64,000 bases of DNA, from contig CAYOSF010000007.1 of NCBI GenBank assembly GCA_964406605.1, forward strand, positions 186,001 through 250,000. The letters run 5' to 3'. A program made the position numbers and the translations under genes. Below, piece by piece: positions 25,884 to 33,433 of the stretch (position 1 is the stretch's first letter; every line of letters begins with the position of its first letter). Below the pieces are notes generated by a model that was not told the DNA's origin, searched no databases, and saw only the letters and a list, made by a program, of their open reading frames with translations. This stretch comes from CAYOSF01 sp964406605. Lineage in GTDB: Bacteria; Chloroflexota; Dehalococcoidia; DSTF01; RBG-16-68-14.

Positions 25884-25892
25884 TGCTAGAAT
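25884..25892 (+). promoter_or_regulatory. Extended -10 promoter of the HEPN/MNT pair
   Basis: TGC (25884-25886) precedes TAGAAT (25887-25892, five of six bases). The HEPN gene's GTG start follows after only 6 bases, so the transcript would be leaderless. Confidence 0.5.
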
Positions 25893-25898
25893 GGGCAC

Positions 25899-26303
25899 GT
25901 GAGCAAGAACGAGGCAGAGTTCGCCCGCTGGTTTGGGCAGGCGCGGGACGACTTGAGCGCCGCCAGCGACAGCAAAGCCAGTGGTCACCACGAATGGGCC
26001 TGCTTCCAGGCGCAGCAGGCGGCCGAAAAGGCACTGAAGGCGTTTCTCTTCTTGCAGGGGAAGCGGCAGTTCATCTCACACTCGGTCCAGCACCTGCTGA
26101 GGGAGGCCCAGGAGCTCGACGAGGCATTCCGGGATGTGACAAGGGCAAGACGCCTTGATGAGTACTACATCCCAACTCGTTACCCGAACGGACTGCCTGG
26201 TACCACCCGCCCCCATGAGTTCTACGATGAGGAGGAGGCCGACGAATGCCTCGAGCTAGCCCGGTCGGTGCTCGCCGTTATCGACCGGATCCGGCCGTCG
26301 TAG
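25899..26303 (+). CDS. HEPN domain protein (toxin of HEPN/MNT pair)
   Basis: A 134-residue all-helical HEPN-domain protein of the COG2250 group, in known pairs an RNase toxin or the target of nucleotidyl modification by its MNT partner. Typical blocks are FQAQQAAEKALKAFL (the Q-x-A-E-K-A-x-K-A core), the R56-QFIS-H61 stretch that fits an R-x4-H pattern, and YYIPTRYPNGLPG near the C-terminus. It starts at a GTG just 6 bases after an extended -10 box. It overlaps the MNT gene by 58 bp in another frame, so the two are certainly co-transcribed. Toxicity is inferred from the family, not shown here. Confidence 0.88.
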   Translation: MSKNEAEFARWFGQARDDLSAASDSKASGHHEWACFQAQQAAEKALKAFLFLQGKRQFISHSVQHLLREAQELDEAFRDVTRARRLDEYYIPTRYPNGLPGTTRPHEFYDEEEADECLELARSVLAVIDRIRPS

Positions 26304-26602
26304 AACGGGCCGTTGCTGCCATCGCTCAACGCTGCCGGCCGCAGCGCATCATCGTCTTCGGATCGTTTGCGCGCGGCGACACGCACGAGCTGAGTGACCT
26401 CGATCTCATCGTCGTCGCGCAGACGGACGAGCGGTTCTTCGACCGCATCGGCCGCGTGCGGGACGCCTGCGCAGACGTTAATGTGGACGTGCGGCCCCTG
26501 GTGTACACGCCGGCAGAGCTTGCGCAGATGCTGGACGAGGGAAATGATTTCCTTGAGACCGCGCTGGCGGAGGGCGTCGTGGCATACGAGGCGCCCGGCT
26601 GA
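26246..26602 (+). CDS. MNT-type minimal nucleotidyltransferase (antitoxin of pair)
   Basis: A 118-residue minimal nucleotidyltransferase. The catalytic signature is complete: G39-S40 in IIVFGSFARGD, Asp51 and Asp53 in LSDLDLIVV, and a third Asp at 81 in VNVDVRPLV. Known MNT partners neutralise HEPN toxins, in studied cases by AMPylating them. The only ATG in frame before the domain is at 26246, inside the HEPN gene, giving a 58 bp overlap. The short C-terminal region (DEGNDFLETALAEGVVAYEA) is typical of these antitoxins. Toxin-first order matches most HEPN/MNT pairs. Confidence 0.88.
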   Translation: MPRASPVGARRYRPDPAVVERAVAAIAQRCRPQRIIVFGSFARGDTHELSDLDLIVVAQTDERFFDRIGRVRDACADVNVDVRPLVYTPAELAQMLDEGNDFLETALAEGVVAYEAPG

Positions 26603-27022
26603 CGGGCGCCATCGGTCCCGCGTCCAGCCTCTTAGGCGCCGCTGCTACGGTCAATACATGGGCGATGAACGACCGGGTCGCGCCCGCCAGACCCTCGATC
26701 CTTCTTCCCAGTGGTTCCGCTGTTCTGTCTGCTTGCGGCATGGGCGTTTGTTGGCCTCTGCGGCTTGCGCCCAATGTCAGTGCACTTCCATGGTGCCAGC
26801 ACGGGGTAGAATGTCGGTCTCGCGCCGTGCAGCGCAGCCTTCTGCGCTACGGTTGCCACCGCCGCAGCACCGTGCCTGCCCCGGCAGCCACGGCGAGGGA
26901 GAGCAGGCGACCCGCGTCCTGGTCACGTATATGCCGGGCCGGAGGACGTCTCGGGCGAGGACGTGGTGGGATCGGCGCTGGAGTCCATCCCGGTGCTGTA
27001 GGAACCTGGTTCGCGACTAGTG
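26603..27022 (-). pseudogene. Gap holding a decayed copy of the downstream secreted protein's C-terminus
   Basis: No intact gene is visible. On the minus strand the stretch ending near 26847 reads DAGRLLSLAVAAGAGTVLRR before a stop. It resembles the C-terminal anchor of the neighbouring gene (VGCLLSLATVVAAGAVWRLQ before its stop at 27023). At DNA level about 44 bases near 26869-26912 match bases near 27050-27093 at roughly 80% by eye. I read this as the 3' remnant of a duplicated gene. The remaining ~250 bp, next to the MNT gene, show nothing recognisable. Confidence 0.45.
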
Positions 27023-28099
27023 CTACCCGCGCTGCAATCGCCATACCGCGCCTGCCGCGACAACCGTGGCGAGAGAGAGCAGGCAGCCCACGACGATCAG
27101 CGGAGCCAGCGGGGACGGCTGCCCGCGTCCGGCGCCCGCGGCCGGGAGTTGGCTTGCGCCGGGTGTTGGAGGCGGCGTAGAGCTTCGAACTGGCGAGGCC
27201 GTGCTGGTGGGCAGGGTCGCGGTCTCTGTTGCCGTCGGGAACGCGCCCGTTGTCCAGCGAATCGTGGCTGAGCAATCACCGTAGGGGGCCTCCACCAAAG
27301 CAACCGCTCCAGCTAGCGTCCGCCCGTCCAAGCGGGCACCATCAAACCTGATCAAGTGTAGTCCCGTGGATAGCTGCACCAACTGGACCAGACCGCCCGG
27401 GCTGGCTTCGAGGGGCTCCGGAGGCTCGAAGAACATGCGAATGCTGACTGAGTTGTCCCCAGGTATGCATGGCTCGAACGATACGCCCTTGAGGCCGAGC
27501 GATGTCACGCCCTCGCCGGACGGGTCCATGGTGAGGACAAGGCTTCCTTCGGAGCCTTCCAGCGTAGGGTAATAGGCGACATCGTCGGGGCCAGGCGGCG
27601 TATCTACCGGGCCTTCAGCCGTCCAATCGACTTGCCCTGCGTCGGAGCAGCCGCCGACCATGCAAATGACGTACGTGGCGGTGCCGGCCGCCTCCGTGTC
27701 GGTAAGAAGGGTTCCTTCTATGCTCGCAGCTCCGCGCACCATGCCGGCCAGGCTTCCAGGGAGTCCAAACTCGAAATGGCCGTCCGTGATGGATGCGGGC
27801 GGCTGGAAGTAAAGCGTCCTTGAGAACGTGGTCTCGATTGCCGGACCGGTGGGCGGGAGAAGGCGGAACTCAACCGCATCGGCCTCTGCTCGAACGATGC
27901 CTGTATGGTCGGCGGTGGTCGTGATGCTGATCGTGCCGCCTTGCTCAGCCGGACCCTCGAACGTCAGGTCGGCGGAGGAATCGCCGTCGCCACTCGCGCC
28001 CGATGCCCAGCCCGGTAGAAAGACGAGAACCGCAGAGACAGCAAGCGCTGCCGCTGCCACCCGAATGCCCGGCGTCTGGCCCGATCCTTTTTCTACCAT
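27023..28099 (-). CDS. Exported membrane-anchored protein of unknown function
   Basis: A 358-residue protein I cannot assign. The ATG at 28099 (MVEKGSGQTPGIRV) follows an AGGAGG box at 9 bases. A signal peptide (IRVAAAALAVSAVLVFLPGWASGASG) is followed by a beta-rich ectodomain (about 35-290) with several Cys. A Thr/Ser/Pro-rich linker (about 295-330) leads to a C-terminal hydrophobic helix with a short basic tail (VWRLQRG), as in a wall-spanning anchored surface protein. There is no LPXTG motif. A shared divergent promoter region links it to the BrkB-like gene, and a decayed duplicate of its 3' end lies immediately downstream. Confidence 0.7.
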   Translation of the reverse strand: MVEKGSGQTPGIRVAAAALAVSAVLVFLPGWASGASGDGDSSADLTFEGPAEQGGTISITTTADHTGIVRAEADAVEFRLLPPTGPAIETTFSRTLYFQPPASITDGHFEFGLPGSLAGMVRGAASIEGTLLTDTEAAGTATYVICMVGGCSDAGQVDWTAEGPVDTPPGPDDVAYYPTLEGSEGSLVLTMDPSGEGVTSLGLKGVSFEPCIPGDNSVSIRMFFEPPEPLEASPGGLVQLVQLSTGLHLIRFDGARLDGRTLAGAVALVEAPYGDCSATIRWTTGAFPTATETATLPTSTASPVRSSTPPPTPGASQLPAAGAGRGQPSPLAPLIVVGCLLSLATVVAAGAVWRLQRG

Positions 28100-28122
28100 G
28101 GGGTCCCGCCTCCTCGGCTGCA

Positions 28123-28151
28123 ACGATAGCGGTGGTTCCCCGGCCTGTCAA
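28123..28151 (-). promoter_or_regulatory. Promoter for the anchored surface protein
   Basis: On the minus strand a perfect -35 TTGACA (plus-strand 28146-28151), a 17 bp spacer and the -10 TATCGT (plus-strand 28123-28128, four of six bases). The -35 is one arm of the dyad CTGTCAA-ccgct-TTGACAG (28145-28163), whose other arm is a -35 on the plus strand. Confidence 0.6.
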
Positions 28152-28156
28152 CCGCT

Positions 28157-28186
28157 TTGACAGCATGCACCCCGCGCTGCGACACT
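28157..28186 (+). promoter_or_regulatory. Weak divergent promoter toward the BrkB-like gene
   Basis: A perfect -35 TTGACA (28157-28162), an 18 bp spacer and a poor -10 GACACT (28181-28186, three of six bases). The GTG start of the BrkB-like gene is 7 bases further on, so the transcript would be leaderless if this promoter works. Confidence 0.3.
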
Positions 28187-28193
28187 TGTCCCC

Positions 28194-29351
28194 GTGAGGA
28201 CGCTCTGGTTGCTGATCAGACGGACCGTGCGGGAGTACGGCGCCGACAACTGCTCGCACATGGCCGCGGCCATCTCCTACTATGTCCTGTTCTCCGTCGT
28301 TCCGCTGGCGATCTTCACCGTCTCCATCTTTGGGATGGTGGTGCGCAACCAGTCGCTCCAACAGGACGTGGCCAATGGGATCGTGGACTTCCTCAATGTC
28401 GAGCGAGGAGTCCCCGTAATCATGCCGAACCGTGACGCCATCGAGAGGAAGTATGGCACCAAGGCGCTGGAGGAGATCGCTGCCGCGCTCGCCGAGCTGC
28501 CCGACCCGGATGCCGAGGCTTTGGCGGCGACGATCGATCAGGGAGGAACGGTCAACGTGGCCGGCTGGACGCTGGGCAAGAAGGAGCTGGCCGCCCGCAG
28601 CAACAACATCGTGACGGATACAGTGAAGGGCGTATCCAACGTAAGCGCGCCGCTGACAATTGTTGGGCTCGTGGGCATGGCCTGGGCTGCCTCGGCCATG
28701 TTCGGCGCCATCCGCAAGTCGCTCAATGTTGCCTGGGACACCGAGGTGCACCGACCCGTCGTCCAGCAGAAGCTGATCGACCTGGGGATGGTGGTTGGGC
28801 TGGGGGCGCTGCTGGGCGCGTCGGTGGCGGGCACGGCGGCGTTGCGCACGCTCCGAACGCTGAGCGACCAGAACCTGACCCCGCTTTCTGAGGGCACGGG
28901 CTTCTTCTGGGCCGTCGTGCCGTTCTTCCTGCCCGCGATCTTGTCGTTCGTCGTGTTCATGCTCGTCTATCGCTACGTGCCCAATGCGCCGGCGGGCTTC
29001 CGTGAAGTCTGGCCGGGGGCGCTGCTCGCCGCCGTCCTGTTCGAGGTCTTGAAGAACGGCTTCGCGATCTACATCGCCAATTTCAACAACTACGACGTGG
29101 CATATGGGGCTCTGGGCGGCATCCTGCTCTTCCTCCTGTGGACGTATCTCACCTCGAACATCCTGCTGATCGGGGCGGAGCTGGCGTCCGAGTACCCGCG
29201 CGTGCTTCGCGGCGACTATGACGACGCGGAGGCCCGTCCGAAGGAGCAGAGCCCGCTGCGCGAGACGGTCGTTCGTGCCGTACTCGGCCTGTTCCACCAC
29301 CACGAGCCAAGAAAGCCTGAGCCACCCGGCGATGCCGGGGCCGGCAGCTAG
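28194..29351 (+). CDS. YihY/BrkB-family membrane protein
   Basis: A 385-residue inner-membrane protein of the YihY/BrkB family (once mis-called RNase BN). About six hydrophobic segments are seen. The hallmark blocks are HMAAAISYYVLFSVVPLAIF near the N-terminus, then a ~100-residue soluble insertion (about 55-150), IRKSLNVAWD, PGALLAAVLFEVLKNGFAIY and YGALGGILLFLLWTYLTSNILLIGAEL. The molecular role is unsettled; members have been proposed as transporters or envelope factors. It is somewhat longer than the usual ~290 owing to the insertion and a basic C-terminal tail. It is divergent from the anchored surface protein. Confidence 0.88.
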   Translation: MRTLWLLIRRTVREYGADNCSHMAAAISYYVLFSVVPLAIFTVSIFGMVVRNQSLQQDVANGIVDFLNVERGVPVIMPNRDAIERKYGTKALEEIAAALAELPDPDAEALAATIDQGGTVNVAGWTLGKKELAARSNNIVTDTVKGVSNVSAPLTIVGLVGMAWAASAMFGAIRKSLNVAWDTEVHRPVVQQKLIDLGMVVGLGALLGASVAGTAALRTLRTLSDQNLTPLSEGTGFFWAVVPFFLPAILSFVVFMLVYRYVPNAPAGFREVWPGALLAAVLFEVLKNGFAIYIANFNNYDVAYGALGGILLFLLWTYLTSNILLIGAELASEYPRVLRGDYDDAEARPKEQSPLRETVVRAVLGLFHHHEPRKPEPPGDAGAGS

Positions 29352-29435
29352 CCCCCGCCTACGCGCCAGGTGTGCTAGGATCGACCTCGCCGGTTGGAGA
29401 AGCGAGCACGCCCGCCGGCGCTAGGAGGTATTGCC

Positions 29436-30308
29436 ATGCCTTCCGTGGCTGAAGGTGGTGTACAGGTCGGGCACGACTTGGGCTCGATGAAGTATGAGAT
29501 CACGCCGCAGCTCATCGGCGATTACTCCGAATCCGTCGATGACCGGCACGAATGGTACTCCGGCCCCTCGCCGTTCGGCGGGCCGGCGGCGCCCGCGCTC
29601 CTCCTCCACTCAGCGGGGTACGGTTTCGGCGGCTGGTATCTCTCTCCCGTCTACGGCAACCTGCACGCCCGACAGGAGTGGGAGCTCTTCGCGCCCATCA
29701 TGGTTGGCGATACCGTGACCGCGCGCAGCACGATCGTCGACCGCTTCCTGAAGCGCAACCGGGACTACGTGGTCAACGAGACCCAGGTCTTCGGCGCCGA
29801 CGGCCGTCTGATCAGCCGTAGCCGCATCCATCAGAGCTTCGTCCTGGAAGAAACGAAGGAGGAGCTGGCCGTCGACAAGAGCCGCGAGAAGTCGGCGGGA
29901 CGCCGCTTCGAGATGGGCGCTGGTGAGTATGAGGAGGAGGTCCCGCCGCTCGAGAAGACCGTGACGCCGGCCATGTGCAAGAAGTTCTCCCCGGGCACGA
30001 ACTACCACAACGACGTCGAAGAGGCGAAGAAGATGGGCTTTCCGGACATCGTCGTGCAGGGAATGATGCCCATCTGCTTCCTGTCGGAGATGATGACGCG
30101 TCGCTTCGGTGAGGGCTGGTACGTCGGCGGCCGGATGCTGGTCAACCTGGTCAACGTTCTGTGGGGTGGGGACGGGGCCGCCGTCTGCCGCGGCGTGGTG
30201 CGCGAGTTCACGCCGGAGGGCAAGCGTCAACGTGCCAAGTGCGAGATCTGGGCCGAGAAGGCCGACGGCACCAAGATCATCGTTGGCAGCGCGAGCGCTG
30301 TCGTGTAG
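29436..30308 (+). CDS. MaoC-like double hot-dog protein
   Basis: A 290-residue protein with two hot-dog domains, the layout of MaoC/FAS1-like acyl-CoA hydratases. The ATG at 29436 follows AGGAGG and is preferred to a TTG at 29394. The N-terminal half (about 20-150) is the FAS1-like non-catalytic fold; the C-terminal half has NYHNDVEEAKKMGFPDIVVQGM. The usual hydratase-2 motif is SGDxNPIH; here the stretch reads SPGTNYH(191)ND, so the catalytic Asp seems lost. The protein may therefore be a hydratase with altered chemistry, a thioesterase or a binding protein. It precedes the LeuB-like gene by 141 bp with a large hairpin between. Confidence 0.75.
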   Translation: MPSVAEGGVQVGHDLGSMKYEITPQLIGDYSESVDDRHEWYSGPSPFGGPAAPALLLHSAGYGFGGWYLSPVYGNLHARQEWELFAPIMVGDTVTARSTIVDRFLKRNRDYVVNETQVFGADGRLISRSRIHQSFVLEETKEELAVDKSREKSAGRRFEMGAGEYEEEVPPLEKTVTPAMCKKFSPGTNYHNDVEEAKKMGFPDIVVQGMMPICFLSEMMTRRFGEGWYVGGRMLVNLVNVLWGGDGAAVCRGVVREFTPEGKRQRAKCEIWAEKADGTKIIVGSASAVV

Positions 30309-30349
30309 GAGAGTGACTCTGAGACGAGCGAGGGGTCCAGCGGGAGGAG

Positions 30350-30401
30350 GGACAGACCTTCCCCGCCGAAGGCGGGTCCGCCTCTGGCGGAAGGTCTGTC
30401 C
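30350..30401. repeat. Long hairpin between the MaoC-like and LeuB-like genes
   Basis: A perfect 13-bp inverted repeat: GGACAGACCTTCC (30350-30362) and its complement (30389-30401), enclosing two GC-rich sub-hairpins. Outer, imperfect arms extend to about 30319 and 30424 and include CGCTTCGCTCAGA, the complement of the TCTGAGCGAAGCG motif also seen near 17810. No T-tract follows, so it is more likely a MITE/REP-like element than an intrinsic terminator. Confidence 0.6.
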
Positions 30402-30449
30402 GGCCCCGACCGCTTCGCTCAGAACGAGAATGAATACTGAGGAGGAACG

Positions 30450-31511
30450 ATGTATCGTATCGCGGTGATTCCGGGTGATGGCATTGGTGCGGAGGTGGTC
30501 CGTGAGGGGCTGAAGGTACTGGAGGCCGCGGCTGCCAAGACCGGCGTCAAGTACGAGTTGGAGCACTACGACGTGGGTGGGGATCGCTACCTGGCCACCG
30601 GTGAGGTGCTGCCGGACTCGGTCCTCGATGAGCTGCGCGGCTTCGACACGATCTACCTGGGCGCTGTGGGTCACCCGGAGGTTGCGCCGGGCATCCTGGA
30701 GAAGGGACTGCTGCTGCGCATCCGGTTCGAGCTGGACCAGTACATCAACCTGCGCCCGGTGAAGCTCTACGAAGGTGTCGACACGCCGCTCAAGGACAAG
30801 GGCCCGAAAGAGATCGACTTCGTCATCGTGCGGGAGAACACGGAGGGGCTGTACAGCGGCATGGGCGGCATCCAGTACAAGGGCACGCCCCACGAGGTAT
30901 CGACGCAGATCCACATGACGACCCGGCACGGCGCGGAGCGCTGCATCCGCTACGCCTTCGAGTTCTGCCGCAAGCGGGACCGGGAGAAGAAGCTCACTCT
31001 ATCCGCCAAGACGAACGTCCTCACCTTCGTTCACGACACCTGGTGGCGCGCGTTCGAGGAGGTGGGCGAGGCCGACTATCCCGACATCAAACGCGACTAC
31101 GCCCACGTGGACGCGACATCGATGTGGATGGTGAAGAACCCCGAGTGGTTCGACGTCATCGTGACCGAGAACATGTTCGGCGACATCATCACCGACCTGG
31201 GGGCGATGATCCAGGGCGGGCTGGGCGTGGCCGCCGGCGGCAACATCAATCCGGAGGGCGTCTCCATGTTCGAGCCCATCGGCGGCTCCGCGCCCAAGTA
31301 CACCGGCTTGAACGTCGCCTGCCCCATCGCGGCCATCAGCGCGGCTCAGATGATGATGGAGACGCTGGGCGAAGAGGAGACGGCTCAGCGCATCGAACAG
31401 GGGGTGGCCCGCGCGCTCGCCTCCGGCAAGATCAAGTCGCTCCAGGCGGGGCAGATGGGGATGAGCACCTCAGAGATGGGCGACCTGATGGCTGGGCTCG
31501 CTGGGGAGTAG
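30450..31511 (+). CDS. Isopropylmalate/isocitrate-type dehydrogenase (LeuB-like)
   Basis: A 353-residue NAD-dependent beta-decarboxylating dehydrogenase. The family signature is complete: IPGDGIGAEV at the start, LLLRIRFELDQYINLRPVKL with substrate-binding Arg residues, VRENTEGLYSGMGG, KTNVLTFVHDTWWR and the metal-binding NMFGDIITDLGAMIQGGLG. The overall pattern is closest to actinobacterial-type 3-isopropylmalate dehydrogenase, but RENTEG is also common in isocitrate, homoisocitrate and tartrate dehydrogenases. No leuA, leuC or leuD lies in the window, so a role in leucine synthesis is not confirmed. A GGAGGAA ribosome site precedes the ATG. It converges with the LLM gene (14 bp gap). Confidence 0.85.
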   Translation: MYRIAVIPGDGIGAEVVREGLKVLEAAAAKTGVKYELEHYDVGGDRYLATGEVLPDSVLDELRGFDTIYLGAVGHPEVAPGILEKGLLLRIRFELDQYINLRPVKLYEGVDTPLKDKGPKEIDFVIVRENTEGLYSGMGGIQYKGTPHEVSTQIHMTTRHGAERCIRYAFEFCRKRDREKKLTLSAKTNVLTFVHDTWWRAFEEVGEADYPDIKRDYAHVDATSMWMVKNPEWFDVIVTENMFGDIITDLGAMIQGGLGVAAGGNINPEGVSMFEPIGGSAPKYTGLNVACPIAAISAAQMMMETLGEEETAQRIEQGVARALASGKIKSLQAGQMGMSTSEMGDLMAGLAGE

Positions 31512-31525
31512 GGGCGGCCCTTCCC

Positions 31526-32554
31526 TCACCCGTAGAACGTGGCGGCGATGGCGCCCATGTGGGCCAGTAGCTTCTCCTGCGTTAGGCCGTAGGCCGGCGG
31601 GACCAGCCACAGCGAGTCGGCCACCTCCCACACCGGTTCCATCTTCCTCCGTACCTCGTCCGCCGTCCCGCAGACGACGAACGTCTCCGCCATCTCGTCC
31701 GGCACCAGCTCCCTGACCGACAGGTAGTCGCCCCGACGGACGCCCTCCTGCAGACGGCGCGCCTCCTCTCGGAAGCCGTGCGCCGCGAAGTACTCCTCGT
31801 ACTGGCTCGCGCCGCCGTAGAAGGCGACGGTGCCCCGCGCGTCGTTGATCGCCTCGGCGCGGTCGTTGTTGATCGATACGAAGAAGCCCATCTGATACTC
31901 GATGTCCGAGCGCTGCTTGCCGCCGCGCTTCAGCCCGCGTTCCAGGTACTCCGGTATCTTCGTGGTCGCCCAGGGGATCGACCAGATGGGATGGCCCATC
32001 ACGCCGTCGGCGATCTCCGCCGCCAGGCTCACCAGCGGGCCGCGCAGGGCGGCCACCCAGATCGGCAGGTCGGTCCGCAACGGAGGCGGCGGTGTCTGCA
32101 TTTCGCTGAAGTCGTGCTTGTGGTAGGTGCCCTCGTAGCTCTTCAGCTCCCCGGTATGCGCCTTTTCGATCACCAGCCGAACGATCTCCACCACCTCGCG
32201 CATGTGGTCCAGCGGCTTGCCGTACGGCATGCCGTACATCCCCTCGATCCACGAGCGGACGCTGCATCCCAGTCCTAGCGTGAAGCGTCCGCCGCTGATG
32301 CGGTCCAGGTCCATCGCGGCCAGCGCCGTCTCGAACGGGCTCCGGGTGAAGGCGAGGGCGACGCCGGTCGCGAGGCGTATGTGCTCCGTCGCAGCGGCGG
32401 CGGCCGCCAGTGGAATGAACGGCGTCGTGTTGACCTGCACAGCCATCAGCCCCTCCAGGCCCGCTTCCTCCTGCCCCTTGGCATGCGCGGCGAGCACGGA
32501 TGCGGGTAGGTTCGCGGGCATGGTGCCCCAGTATCGCTTGGTCTTGGTGGTCAT
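31526..32554 (-). CDS. LLM-class (luciferase-like) flavin oxidoreductase
   Basis: A 342-residue TIM-barrel protein of the luciferase-like monooxygenase class, often F420-dependent in Chloroflexota and Actinobacteria. Blocks include ATGVALAFTRSPFETALAAMDLDRISGGRFTLGLG, then PLDHMREVVEIVRLVI and LPIWVAALRGPLVSLAAEIADGVMGHP. I start at ATG 32554 (MTTKTKRYW), which follows GGAAGGAGG; the frame open to 32623 adds 23 atypical residues. Whether the cofactor is F420 or FMN and what the substrate is cannot be told. The alpha/beta hydrolase gene lies 102 bp upstream in the same orientation. Confidence 0.85.
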   Translation of the reverse strand: MTTKTKRYWGTMPANLPASVLAAHAKGQEEAGLEGLMAVQVNTTPFIPLAAAAAATEHIRLATGVALAFTRSPFETALAAMDLDRISGGRFTLGLGCSVRSWIEGMYGMPYGKPLDHMREVVEIVRLVIEKAHTGELKSYEGTYHKHDFSEMQTPPPPLRTDLPIWVAALRGPLVSLAAEIADGVMGHPIWSIPWATTKIPEYLERGLKRGGKQRSDIEYQMGFFVSINNDRAEAINDARGTVAFYGGASQYEEYFAAHGFREEARRLQEGVRRGDYLSVRELVPDEMAETFVVCGTADEVRRKMEPVWEVADSLWLVPPAYGLTQEKLLAHMGAIAATFYG

Positions 32555-32656
32555 GGCTGAGCCTCCTTCCAGGGACGGGTCGGCGGACCTGGGATGTTCG
32601 GCTCCATCACAGGCACATCCCACACCGCTCGCGTAATGCGGGACTGGCGGGGCTGC

Positions 32657-33433
32657 TCATGATACCCCGGGCGGTGTGTCGCTTTCCCCGCCGTTACCGG
32701 AGAGACAGACGCGCAGGAATCCGCGCATCTGCTCCATAGCCTCGCGCGGGACCTCACCATGTGCGCCCGGGTAGAACGTGACGCTCTTGGGGCCGGCCAG
32801 CGGGTCGAAGAGGCGAAAGACGGCCTCCCGCGAGAACATCTCGTCCTCGGACTGGTTGACGAGCAGGACCGGCCGGTCGATTCGCGCTGCCGCCCGGCTG
32901 AGCAGGTTCGGGCGTTCCGCCTGGATGCCCCCGATGGCGAAGACGGCGCAGCGGAACCGGGGCTCCTCCGCGACCGTTGGAATGCCCAGCACGGCGCCCA
33001 TCGAGAAGCCCAGATAGGCGGCGGACTCGTTGCCCACGTCCGGCAGTTCGCCGCAGGCATCGACCGTGCGCTGCCAGTCGGCGACCATGGCCGGGAACGT
33101 CTCCCTGTCCATGAGGGCCGCCAGCGCCTCCTGCTCGACGTCGGTGCGGCCGTCCGAGCGCCGCTCCCCGTGTACAGGGCCGTCGATCACGGCACAGGCC
33201 CAGCCCTCGCCCCGCACGAGCCACTGGGCGATGGCGAGCATCTGCGGCTCGGCCTTCCGGCCGCCGGCGCCGTGGCCCAGCATGACGACGGGGCGCGGCC
33301 CGTGGGCGCCCTCCGGCGTAAAGATCAGGGCCGGGACGCGCCTCCCCTCATGACCGGCGATCCACAGGTGCCTGGTCGTGACGCCTTGTTCCGTCTCTCT
33401 TGGGCCTGTCTCCAGGATCGCACTGGCTGCCAT
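32657..33433 (-). CDS. Alpha/beta hydrolase (dienelactone hydrolase-like)
   Basis: A 258-residue serine hydrolase. The nucleophile elbow is GFSMG in AAYLGFSMGAVLGIP, the oxyanion strand is VVMLGHGAGGRKAEPQ, the acid residue is in LLVNQSEDEMF, and the His in YPGAHGEVP completes the triad. The order matches dienelactone-hydrolase-like and acyl esterase proteins without a large cap. The ATG at 33433 follows GAGGAGGAG and is preferred to 33484. The substrate is unknown. It lies upstream of the LLM gene in the same direction and may be co-transcribed with it. Confidence 0.85.
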   Translation of the reverse strand: MAASAILETGPRETEQGVTTRHLWIAGHEGRRVPALIFTPEGAHGPRPVVMLGHGAGGRKAEPQMLAIAQWLVRGEGWACAVIDGPVHGERRSDGRTDVEQEALAALMDRETFPAMVADWQRTVDACGELPDVGNESAAYLGFSMGAVLGIPTVAEEPRFRCAVFAIGGIQAERPNLLSRAAARIDRPVLLVNQSEDEMFSREAVFRLFDPLAGPKSVTFYPGAHGEVPREAMEQMRGFLRVCLSGNGGESDTPPGVS

